Source of the DNA: Dipetalonema caudispina
Taxonomy: Eukaryota > Nematoda > Chromadorea > Rhabditida > Onchocercidae
Direction of reading: 5' to 3'
Assembly: GCA_013365325.1 (NCBI GenBank)
Contig: JABVXV010000259.1
Coordinates: 1 to 64,000, forward strand
Length of the DNA stretch: 64,000 nt
This document shows, in pieces, positions 1 to 13,500 of this stretch. Positions within the stretch are counted from its first letter, which is position 1. Every line of letters begins with the position of its first letter. The position numbers were made by a program, and so were the translations under genes. The notes under the pieces are model-generated. The model saw nothing but the letters and a program-made list of their open reading frames with translations. It did no database searches and was not told where the DNA came from.

Positions 1-140
<140 letters not shown>

Positions 141-2637
141 TTGTCATTACTGATTATGCCAATAATTTACCGTATGGCTTGCTTTAAATAATTTTGTACA
201 ATATCCTTTCTCTTGCCTTTAACTCATACATATAAAGTATTCATTATTGTAGTAAAATGTGAGATAATGATAGTGATAAAATTGTTCAATAATTATTTAT
301 TGTAGAATAAAACTCATCTAACACCTTATAGCCACAATTTTTTTCATGGATCAACAACAATTATTTTCCCCGAGAAATGTTTTATACATTTTTTCCCGTC
401 TTACTTTTTCCTTTTTTCTTCTTGAACAAATTGCTAACAGCGTATTACAACAATTCCAGATCATCACATCCATCATTCGTATCGTTTCTCATAGCAATAT
501 CGATTGATTATTCCCTAAAAAAAAAAAAAAATCCAAGGAAAAAAATTTGCAAAATCTAAAGAACCATCGATTAGTGTCACCGATATATTGTTAATTTTCG
601 TACCAAACTTGCTCAAATTATCTTTATTATTGATGATATCAAATAATGTCGGAAGTTTGATATGAGAACATCATGTTGGAATTATCTTATCCGGAAAATC
701 TTATGGAACTATTGGAGAAAATCACTCAATTGCTTCTGCTAAATAATGCTTATATAGCTATAACCGGAATATCAAAATTGATGCAAAATTTTTACTGCGG
801 CAAGTAGCTAAGCGGTTTTTCACTTCTGGGATCAATATATAAGCTCATAATCATCAACTGATTAATGATATGAAATACGATGGAGTTCGTGTTTCACACT
901 ACTTGCATTTAGCAACAACTGTATTAAATGATATGATACTACATACGTTAAAACTGAGAATAATTCATTAGATTGTCCTAAAATTGAATTTTAGGTAATT
1001 TTAAGGGTAAAATTTAGTTAAGGATATTTGGTTAAAATTAATTGTGAAAATAGATGGGTTTATTTACAAGCTGCTATCTTCAAGCTACAATTCTTCATTG
1101 TATTATGCAGTCAACAAAGAGAGTTGCTAAATGATTGTTTATCCATTCCATTAATCCAAACTCATTTCACAGCTGCAAAATTTTATTTCAATATAATCAT
1201 TCAACTGAATGAATGGATGCTTGATGAATGAATGACAAATGCACATATCATCGATGGGTAATTTGTTTGAAAGTTAAAATCAAAATTTTAATTCTCAATT
1301 ATAATTTAAAATAGATGCAAATATATTAGTTCAATTTAATTCTATGTCACTATTTGCAAAATGAGCCAATTTTTCAACTGATCTCATTTATTTTGTGCTA
1401 TCATTTAATTTTACATTGAATTCAATCCAATTTATTCTAATATCAAGCACATATTTCTCGTTTTTCGCTCCTTTCACTTTTTTTTTCCTCTGTTTTTATT
1501 TCATTTTTTGGAAATTTGCTAAATATAAAAGACTTTGTGTTAGTTATATTTTTCCTAACTTTTTGTAGTATCAGAAGAATTGAATTTTTGAATGAAAAAT
1601 TATCCTAAAAGTAACTTTTCTCAACGATTTCAATAATTTTCATTAATTGATTGAATTAATTACAATTTATTAGGATGTTATTGCATTTTTCCTATAGTTG
1701 CATATTGCATTTATATTTTTATAAATGCATTTTACTTTGTTTTTATTAAAATTTGCATAATATGCCTATCTATGGATATATAATTGATAGATATATTATG
1801 AATAGTGTATGCTTACATATGTATATACGTATGTAAAATTTGTGAAATGATATGATATGCATGTTTGTAGTGCTTGAAATTAAACATTTAATTTAATAAT
1901 TAAAATGTTAGAAATTAATTACTTACATATTAACATTTATAGTTCTACTGTCGTTTGCAGATTTTAATATTTCTTGTTAAGGAAAATTCTTGCAACAAGA
2001 AAAATGGTTTTTTTTTTTTTAACAGTTATTTTATTTGAAATTTAATTTTGATCAACAATTATTATTATTAATTATTTTAATAAAACTTATACATGAAAAA
2101 AATGTCAATGATTTGTTGTTGTTTTTCTTTCTCTTTCCTTTTCGCATTTTTCGGTGCATTTTAAAACAAATTTTCATATTCCGTTTTGATGACATTAGGA
2201 AGGGTTTTTAAACGTTGCAAAATTTTTCACATATTAATCATTACTATCTTTTTTTTTTGTTTTAAATTTTTTAAAATTTACCAATTTTTTTTTTAAAATT
2301 AGTTATTTTTTCATAACTCTTTTCCTCATGCTTTAAGTACCAGATGGCTGTTTGCAATTTTTCATCATTCATAATATTCCTCTTTACATCAAATGTATAC
2401 TTTGTTTATTTGTTTGTTTGTTTATTTTTTTATTTTCTTAGCTACTTTTCTTGCTTATTTGTTTAGTTTTATTTTGCTTATGTGTTCTTTTATCATTCCA
2501 GAAAATTCTTCATCTGTTCTTTTTTTTTTTTTTTTTTCTACTTTTTTAATCCCTTCTCTTTCATTCACTCTTCTATTGAAGCAATATATTTTCGAATGAG
2601 TCATTCAATATTTATTGATAATAATTAATATTTTTCG

Positions 2638-2686
<49 letters not shown>

Positions 2687-5601
2687 TTTTTGTTTTGCTT
2701 TGTTTTCTTCGTTTTACGTTATATCATTCCATGTCAGTTTTGTTGGGAAAGTGCTTAATTTAATTTCCATATAATTCCTATTTATTTGATATATCATGTA
2801 AATTTTAATATGGTTGACATAGTTCAGCTAGCAGTTTAAACTAATTCATACATATATTCATTGTTTAGGAAGATTTAAAGTAGATTATTTAATTGTTTGA
2901 AAAGAATTAGATTCGTCAATAAAAAATATCATCATTTTCATTTTATCGGTGATTTTTCAGAAATTAATAACCAAAGTGTTAGAATAAGATATAACTGAAA
3001 TACTGAAGATATTGATATTAATATATTATAGTATCATATATTGTTGAATTTTTTAAAATTATAAATGAATGATTATGATAACAGAAGGAGTGATATTTGC
3101 ATCTCGTTAAAAAGTACAACTGTATCAGTCGATCTATCTATACATTTATCTATTTGTCTGTTGATTTATTTATCTAATAATTTATATCGATTTATTGAAG
3201 CAGAAGATATTGTTAAAGAATGCATATTAAAATATATTATTAATAATGAAATATTCAAAATTTATCACTTCTCATATCATTTTCTTCAAATCAAATCAAA
3301 ACTAATACTGTGGACAACAATTTGCTAGATCAAACTAACCTTATTACAATAATTTTTCAAATCAAAACTAGTACTATCTAAACAATTCCTTAGATCAAGC
3401 TAGTAATAACACAAATCATTCAATCACTTCATTTTCTGTTTATTTAACATTGTACCAATTATATCAACCTTATCAACCCATTTATTACTCTTAGCAATAA
3501 ATTATCAATGATTCTGATCTGATTAAAAGGTTATTTCATGATTGCTTTAGAGAGGAATGGAATGTAAGATTGACCCCACCCATTAATGGGTTAACAAATG
3601 GCTATCCTGACCGACTCCACCCCAACCATTGCTCTCGACAAAGCACAATTGATAGATGAGAAGATGTACCTTAAAGCTAACCAGTCAGACCTCAATACAA
3701 TCTTTTAGTTTCAACTATGTTTATGATGATAGGTTATTGATTGATCGAATGTTTCATCTTTTTTTAGTAAGCATTATTGAGTTATTATTGATCGATCAAG
3801 TATAAATTAATCTTAAAAATTGATTTCATCCTGTAATCGTTTCATTCTTATCAGTACATAAAAATACAATTTTATTTTTTATTCTGAACATTACTGTTAT
3901 TATAACCAACATCATTATTATCAATAATATTATCACTAATGTTATTGAAATGATATTTGAATTATCACTGCTAATGATAGCATTATCATATGTATACTAG
4001 ATTAGTCATATTATCAATTAATGAGTCATTAAATATAATTTCATTTTTTATTCTCATCATTAGTATTATTATTATTATTATTATTATCCTTATTGCTATT
4101 TTATTATGTTACTACTACTATTAACGCTTTTAATCTTCTAATTAAAACTATCGTAAATGAGCTCTATTTTGAAATAGTCATCATTATTTAAATCATTTGA
4201 TTAATTAACCATTCAAATTAAATTGTTTTTACCATTTATAGAGCAAATTAACATAGTCATACTGTTTAATTATTATTTGATTGATTGATTAAGTTATTAG
4301 TCATATCTAATTTATAATATTGCTATTTGTTTATTCGTTAAATTTATTCCATTTATTCATTTGGATAGCAAATTAATACAGTGATGACATATATGTTTTA
4401 TAACGGCCTTTCAAAATTTATACAGAGAAAAAAAAAATCTTATTTTAAAGTTGATTTTTATAAAAAAAACCAACTTTAAAATCTTATTAAAACTGTTTAA
4501 TTATTTATAGGAAATAAAATTTTGCAATATTCATTCACAAAATTTTCACACCTATCGTATTATTTGTCATTTTTACTGTTTTGTTAACAATTCAATCCTT
4601 GAATGATAATGAAATTATCGTTAACTTTTGAATTCTGACTGCTTTATCCTTTCCGGCAAACAGTTGCTGTCCGAAATAGACCAATTTCTCAAAGTTCAAA
4701 ATAGTTCTTCATCCTTTGATCCAATTCATTGTCTGTCTTTTTCCCTGTTCACCTCCATCTTCTTTTTTTCCTCCTCCGATTTTAAAACATTTAGCAACTA
4801 CCAGATGAAAAATTCATTTTGATTAGCGCAATTCTGTTGAAAAATGTAAAAATATTTAAAGCTCACGGCATATTACACCGTTGAATTTAAGTCTTTTTTC
4901 AAATCATATTTAATTTTTATTGATGTAGCAAAATTTCCAGTTATTCCTATCTCTTCCATTACAACCGACATTATTTTCCAATCCATTTTTAAATAAACCC
5001 GGAAAACTTTAACTTGACGTTTGGATTTCAATTTCAATCTTGCATTAGGTTTTAAAATTGTACCTCAACATACAACCTTCACTTTTTTTTTCAAATTTTT
5101 TCACGAATTGAATTCAAGATAATGATGGTTTTATTGCTAATCACTTTTATTTTGTTATTAATAAAAAAGCATTCAAATTCAAACTTAACAAATTTCAAAT
5201 CGAAAAAACATGTATTTTAATTTAAATGCAAAATTTTTTGTTTATAAATTGAAGAAAAAAGTAACCATAAAATTGGCCAATTTTTATTTACAGGTAAAAT
5301 TAGGGTATTCCATCGGTTTTAATGATAAGCTGCTACCAGATGCTGTCATATTTAATGCGGAATTATTAACTATTCATCTGCAACATATATAATATGCTAT
5401 TAAATTAATTGATTAGTTAGCTTTTGTCATGCAATTGTGATTTTTCACAATTTTTGAAATTTCTAATACTTCCTCTATATCTGTGATTCATTCATTTATT
5501 ATTATCTGGGAAGCGATCATATACATTTCCTGAATTTCCAACAAAAATATTATTCAACCAACATTACTGTATCATTAATAACATATCAACGTCGTAAAAC
5601 G
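141..5601. other. Gene-free AT-rich stretch
   Basis: No exon with recognisable protein similarity was found. The stretch holds long poly-T tracts (for example 2640-2684), short open frames of biased composition, a 4443-4481 inverted repeat (arms TTTTAAAGTTG and CAACTTTAAAA) and a small island of higher GC at about 3540-3715. The part closest to 5602 may be promoter and 5' UTR of the Ly6-like gene, but no specific element could be recognised. Confidence 0.5.
2640..2684. repeat. Poly-T tract
   Basis: An uninterrupted run of about 45 T residues. It could be the tail of a retroposed sequence on the minus strand, but nothing retroposon-like is recognisable beside it. Confidence 0.9.
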
Positions 5602-7472
5602 TTGCATGCAGCTGCATATTGTCGTTCGATGTGGCACTACTCACTTTCGGCGACGATTTATTTCTTGCTAATCGTCTTTTTTACCGTTCATTTTCAACAG
5701 CTTCATTCACTGCGTTGCAAGTGCAACGCTAATCGTGGACTATCGCCATGTATTGGTGATTTTTGCGATATACATAATCGTGATGGAAAGCGTGCAGCAT
5801 GCGGTGCATTACGACGTTCACAACAAACCATTTTTGCATGCGTATTAATTCGTCAAAGCTCTAACGATACATACTGCCATGTGATTGGCAGTACAACAGC
5901 ATGTTGGTGTCGAGAAATGGATTTTTGTAATGCTGATTTAGAAGCAGAATTATTTGATGTTGATGAATCGGTGGATAATTCAAAAGATGATTCTGATGAA
6001 GTATCATCATCAAATTTTATTTCTAATCCTCAACAAGAAGAATTCATCATTGAACCTAACCCACAATTAACATCAGCGAGATCCCATCCGGTAACAACAG
6101 CAATACCAATACAATCACTTGACATTAGTGCTGTAACCGTGAAGTCGGTAACTTTATCGAACATCAAACAATCGATGAAAACGAAAATAAATCCCGCAAT
6201 TCAGATCGATGTCGTAGAAAAAATAAAACTTACACCTCAAAGAGAAAATCCACCTACGGTAATTACGGAAATAATTTCCGACAGCTACGAATATGAATTA
6301 GATGAGGAGTGAGTTTTCGTCACCTTTCCTTTCTTTTTTTTCTTAATTTGCCCAAAAATTGGAAATCATTTGAAACTTCACAATTTGATAGTATTAATAA
6401 ACACTTTGCTTAAAATTTAAATCGAATATTATACTCAATTAAGTTACCATTTCAAAAATAAGTTATGAAGTTGAGAAAGTAAACGAACTACTAAATGGAT
6501 AAATACACATAACTCGATAAAACATTCAGCGAATGACAAAAATCTGATTTAAATTAAAAATCTTAAAAAATAATAAAATGTCCGTGTAAATTGTTAAAGT
6601 TTTGTTGAACGAACAGTTGTAAGATCAGAAATCAATTCTTATATAAATAAATATATGGATAAATTAATGGATTTAATAGTAAACATCATCAAGAAATATC
6701 TGTAACTGATTAACAAACAAACAGCAAATTTACATTTTGCTTATTTAATTTCGTCAACTAAAAAAGAATTATGATTGCTAAAAATAAATTAAACAATAAT
6801 TAATGAAGTTTTAAATAAAAATTAAACATTTTTTTATATTTCGTTTTATATCTATTTAGATATATAATTGCTTTTATTTACATAATTAATAGTGCATGTA
6901 ATTACTTCATTGTCTTCTTATTCTATTTTATATATGCATTTTATTTAATCAATTATTTATTTCTTAAAATATTATTGGAATTTTGTTCCAAGCAAAATAT
7001 TAATTTTAATTTATTTTGATAATCATTTGTTTACATTAATAACAGCATTTATTCGCACATTGAAAAATAAAGAGAACTAAAAAGGAAAAGAACTGAAAAA
7101 AAAAAAAAAAAAAAATTCGACCTTGCAATAAAATCATCCGATGTTTAGTTGAAGTTCAATGTTTTGGTTCGTCTACCATACGAAATTTGAATTATTCAAT
7201 ATCCTATATTCATATATCAAATGTATCATTTTATATTTTTGTTGGTTGGATTGAATAAAAAACTTAAACACTTACACTTTAGGAATTGAAGTTTCAATAG
7301 AAAAAAAAAAATAAAAACAGCCATAATTTCGTGATTTGAAATGACTCATTGATAGCAGAGAAGATGAAAAAAAACTATTTTAGTAATTTTCTGAAAATTA
7401 AATTAGTTAATACAGTAACAATGACATACTGATAGATATCACATACACACACACACACACGCACACACATAC

Positions 7473-7505
<33 letters not shown>

Positions 7506-10500
7506 TACATACATACGTAATATAAATATATTTAGAAATGTATATATGAATTTTGTTTTATTGCTTAGATAATTGAACTTAATTAATCAAAGTTTAATTA
7601 ATTTTAACTACCTAATAACAATCAATTAACTAATTAAAAATTATACATCATTTGCATATCTATGAAGTTAACATTGAAAAAAAAAAAAGCATTCGTTGAC
7701 AATGCAATATTCCCATCAATTAATGTTATTTATATTATAATATAGTGCTAACAGATAACCGGACGGAAGACAATATTTTACTGACCGAATGCTTCAATTT
7801 CCGTTCGGTTCTTTTCTTAAGCATTTATGCATACATAGCAACGTGTAAACATTGTCGTTATAATAGCTATATGTATGTCAATGTCAATAGTAACTCAATT
7901 AATCAGTCAGTCAGCGAATGATTCCTTCGATCTGTCAATTAATTAGTCAATCATTTATTACACAGTTCAATGCGTAACACAATTATCTGTTCGTCGATAA
8001 ACTCAATCAGTTGATTGGTCGATCAATGAATCAATCATTTAGTTCATTATATTCATTATATATAGTTCAATTTATCAAGTATTTATCCAATTATTTATTC
8101 ATTGATACTTGGCTTCTTATTTCTGACTAGCACTTCATCCACTTCAAGCTTTTCAATCTATCGATTATTCCATAGGGACCAGTTATTTGATCAATTTCAA
8201 TGTTGACATTTCTCATTGCTTCCTTGAAATAATGACTAACTCTTTCTTACCTTTTCTTCCTCATCAATTTTCAACTTCTAACTTTCAATACAAATCTTTC
8301 CTCTTCTTTCCTTTTTTTTTGATTTAAATGGAATAGCTTGACGAAAGAAAAAGATGAAAATATAAAATGAAGGAAGTAAAAAAAAAAATCAAACTTAAAA
8401 TTAATTTCATTCAAATTAGAATTAATTTTATGCTTTTTCTCTTTCACTCAAATTAGAATTAATTTTTTTTATAATTTCATTCAAATTAGAATTAATTTTA
8501 TGCTTTTGATGATAGAGTAATTCAGTGATCAAATAACGTTGTCATTTTGTCTTTTTTTTTTTGTTTGTTTTTTCTCTTTTTTCATTTCTGAAATTGGAAT
8601 AATTCCGATAAAAGATTAAACCTCACGAAAATCTATTTAAATTTTAGGGCAAATTTTAAAATTTTCAGCAAGTCACGAGATTTCTCAAATTTTTCATATA
8701 GCATGAAATAAAAAATTCCTCGTATTTTAAGAATTGAAAAGGTATATTTTCCAAAGTTAAAATCATTCGAAATATGATCATCGATATAAGAAGCAATCAT
8801 ATTCTTTGATACTATCGATATCGTAAAATCATTTATTACCAATATGATCAAATCATTTATTGAATTTCAAAATGAAAATGCAACGTTAGAAAACTTCAGT
8901 ATTTATCGGCGCAAATCCTCCCATTATAGTAATCATTGGCGTAAATAATCCTTACAGTATCCGTTTGAGGAAATACTCTTCCTTACAATTATCACTGCAT
9001 TATCACAATATTCAGAATAAATTTGCACCATAATACGTTAAGCTGTCAGTTTGTACGATTTCCGACATTTTAATTAGGGTAGAACAAAATTTAATAATAA
9101 TAAAATTGACATAATTTAATTGTGAGTAAAAAAGAAGCACTTTTTCACTTAATTTAATTCAAAAACAAATATGACATTTCTATTCAAATCCTTTTGATAT
9201 TCTCCTCGATTGAACAAATTCAAAAAAATTATGTTTAAAATATCATTTCATTGTCTTCTGTTTCTGTGAAAAAGTTCTTGAGTCATTCGATAGCAATTTG
9301 AAAAAACAGAATCTTTGAACTTTTGAGTTAAGTTAACTTTTCCAGATTCCATGAATATTATACTTCATATGCCATTCAAAATGTTTAAACGCAGAAAAAA
9401 TACATATTGCTTTTTCAGAAATTGTTGGAAAAAATTTAGAAAAATCATATTCTTACCTTTTTGAATATCTTCAAAATTGAAGTTGGTCATTTATGCAATT
9501 TTAATTTTTAGTGGAAATTTTTGGACGAAGTTAGAACTTTGCAAAAAATTAATAAGTTAGTTAACACACCTTAATTATTTTCACAGTTATTTAATAGTCA
9601 ATTAAAATAAGTTGCGGTAGGAAATAAAATATTTCCTAACAATAAACTTTTTTTTTTCATACTAAACATTTAGAGAGAATTAATAAGATTGCTTTAGGAA
9701 TGAATTGCCATTGTTATTTAAATCATTAATGTTATCATTTCAATACGATGAATCGATGACAAAGTGGAAGTCATAGGTTTTTAGAGATTTTACAACAGAA
9801 TTAAATCCATAATTCGAAGAATTTATGATAAAGTAGAGTTCATAGGTTGTGAAGAATTTGTGACGGAATTGAATTTATAAGAATCATATATATAAGCTAT
9901 TTCAGTCATTATACATTGCTTTATATTACTTGTCAGGAAATTTTTCGATAATTGAAATCATTCTTTGTTGATTTTATAAAGTAATACTAACTGATTATAG
10001 GAATAAGAATAAAAGTAAAGCTGTTTGTAAGTAAAAAAGAAAGTTCCATTTCAAGTATTTTGTTAATATCTTTAATTATTATTTAATGAAAATTTCAATC
10101 AATGCTTACAAAACAATTAATTGATGTACCGAACTCGAAATTTTTTTTGCTGTGAATAATTATCTATAATTTTTATTCTATGTTAAATTTTAGATTCAAA
10201 TATAATTTTATTCAACCTAAATTATGTAATTTAAATCAGCTTATCCAGATTTTAAATTTCATTGCAATTCAAATTATATTTAAATTTAAGAACATGTCTT
10301 TCACTGGTGTTCATTTATCTATCATCCTTTCTCTGTGAGTGGTTGGTGTCCATTAATCGTGATATTCGGATATATGATCACTTTATCAGTTACCATTTGC
10401 TATTTCTTTTTTTCTTTTTTATAAAATTAGAGAAATTACCGTATCAGATCATCTATTCCTCTTTTTTTTTATCACAGCTAACAACTGTAAATAATCTTCT

Positions 10501-13500
10501 TTTTTTAAACTAAAAAATTTATCTTTACCTAACATTTTCAACATACTAACATTATTTCAGAAAAATGTCGAGTAATTTTCTTTTTTTTTTTTTTCAATAC
10601 AAATAAAATTTTCGAATGTAATGAAGTAAGTGTTGATTGATTGATTAATGTTTTCATAAAACATTCGAACTACATTTAAAGTTTAATTTTTAATTAAATA
10701 TTAAATTGTTCAAAAGTATACAGTTAAAGGCCAACCAATAATGAATATGAATAATAATTATGGAAATGATATATTATAAAAGTAAACAGAGAAAATTGAA
10801 TGATGGAAATTAGAAAGGTTAAGTTTTACAACCTTTCATGCTTTTATATTATATTTTCAATTTATATCATCGTTTTCATTATTTTTAATGGTGTATAAAA
10901 GAGGGAATTTTTAAGGACGAAAATTATTATTATTGCTATTAGTACACTATTGCTACTGCTACTAATTACAACAACAACAACAACAACAACTGATGCTACT
11001 ATTGCTACAACAATAACAACAACCACTATTAATACTATTGCTATTATTATTAACACTGCTTCGTTAATTTACCATTTTTGAAAAAAAAAAAAAAAGAAAA
11101 CTAACACCTTCGTCCGAAAAAGAAAAACTATTTAGTAGTACATTCATAGCAGTAGCATTTTCTTTTAAACAAGAGAAATTTACTTTTTTGATTTTGATTA
11201 AGAAATCATTAGCCTAAGCAAATGTTATTACTTTTCGTCAATTTTAAGTTCTAAAGTTTAAGATAAAATTTATGTAAGCTTTAAAAATAAGAAAGAATAT
11301 TTTAAGTAATAAAAAAAAAAATGAGATATATTAACGTGTAAATATGCATGCATGGGTATAATTTTAAAAAACTTTAATTCATTCACCCTAAAATCTGAAA
11401 TAACCGATAAATATGAGAAGATATTCAATCATTTCCAAGCAGTATATGAATACATTTAAATTCATATATAAATTTAGCAATTATGATATGTTATGATTTC
11501 ACTACTCAACCCTTCTTTTCATCTTTGCTTAGATAAATTTTCAATTTTTAATTGTGTAATACTAATGCTGTTAGAAAAATTAACGTTATAATCAAAATTT
11601 TAAGTTTCCATTTTAACTATCAACATTTCTGTTTATCATTTTATGATTGACATTTTTGATTATCATCTTTTGACTGTATTAATTTCTTTTTATCGGATGT
11701 TGCCCTTAATTTTTTGTTCTATTTTTATTTTAAAAAGCCGCTCATATAGCAAATAATCATACGTTTTTTTTTATTTCTATCTATTCCTTCTCGTTTTTTT
11801 CTTTCTTTTTTTTTTTAATTGATAAAGTGATAAAAATCGTTGTAAATGATATCCATAAACTTTTTTTTTTTAAAAAATTGAAAACAAATTATCGCTTTCT
11901 GCACTTTTTACTTTTTGCTTTTTTTTTTTAAGAGATTTTTTGCATTTGATGTATTTTTCTCATGTATTTTGTATTCAATATCTTTTTTGCTTGTCTTTCA
12001 TAAGAAAATTCTAAAAGAAAGGCAAAAAACAATGATCGAATAAGATATGTTTTTAACTATAAGAGAATGTATTTTATCTTTTATTTTTTGAAATTAAAAA
12101 ATTTCCACAATTTATAATTTCAAACAATAAAAATAAGATTGTTTGAAAAATAAAAAAGTACTTTCAATGATGATAATTAGCTAATATTTTATTGATATGG
12201 TGACAATTTCTGGTACGGTGGTATATTTTTCTTCTTTAAGCTTAACATTAATCAATATGATTAATATAAAATGGGCTAAAAAAAAGACAGGGTAAATTTA
12301 TAAAAATGTTGCAATAATAATAAATTATTTAATGTCCATATTGTCTATAAAAAAAGACCGAGTAAAATTTCATTTAAAAAGAGAAAAGTATTAGAGAAAA
12401 TGTGAAAGTGCTAAACTTATTATTAAAAAGTTTGAATAATTAGAATATTTTGTTTTATGAAAATAAAACTTTTAAGGGAAACTTAATAAACCCTATCAGC
12501 TTATAATTTCAATACATGAATATATTGGAAATGTTTGACAAAATTCTATATATCATATCCTTTCTTAGTCACAGAAACATTGATTTGTTCTTAAATTCTC
12601 TTTTTTCAACTTCTTTCTCCTAATTACTAATAATTTATCATTTTGTACCTGAATAGAAATTAATGTGATGAGAATGATTTTCAATATATCAATTCCAACT
12701 GTGTTAGGAGAAGGATAGTATTTTTTAATCCTATATTCCAATTTTGATTTTCTTGCGTTGCTTCATTTTTATTTCTTATAGGCCTTTTTTTTAGCAAGGA
12801 AAAATTATTATGGTCGAAATAAATTTAGGTGCAAAAAAAGTTTGACAAAAATTCGGTTCAGAATTTGAATATTTAATTAACTGAAAATTAGTTCAGACAA
12901 GTATTGTGGGAAAAATAATTTCCTTTTTTGCTAAATAATTTATGGAGTCAAAAAACTCCTGAAAGTGTTAAGGTTACTTTTTGGAGTACTATTCCTTTCT
13001 ACTTTTATTTTTCAACTTTTAATTTTTAATTTCCAATTAGTTTTTGGGATTTACTAAAAGTTATCAAAAGATTTGAATAATTTTTATTCTGTTATGCTAA
13101 ACTGAAAATTTTGCTAAGAAACTAAAAATGGTGAAATAAGACAAAAGCATTCGTAAATTGTTAGATTTCTTTTATCATCTATAATAATAGTTGTCTTGAC
13201 GATATGAGTTTTAAATATTTTAAACGGATTCCAGATGCTTCACTAAGATTAAACCAGCATAATTGCTCAACCTTAAAATGATTTTCAAAATATGTTTGAA
13301 AATTGTGCAAACTTTAAAAGATTTTTAAAGGGTAAAATTCTGAAAAAAATAATATTTGTTTATATTCTATGTTGAAATAATTTTGATCTAAATTTAAGTT
13401 TCAAACATCCAAACTGTTCGTAATTTTCGCCACAAATTTGTGGAAAAAATTAAAATTGAAGAAATGAGACAAAAGTAATTACAATCAGTAATGATATTTG

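Noticed and set aside
673..807. 44-codon open frame starting MLELSYPENLMEL
   Set aside because: It has protein-like composition but is short, has no flanking exon that joins in phase and matches nothing known to me.
10862..11056. Val/Ile-rich minus-strand frame
   Set aside because: It is a translation of ACA/ATT trinucleotide-rich simple sequence, with no signal or family match.
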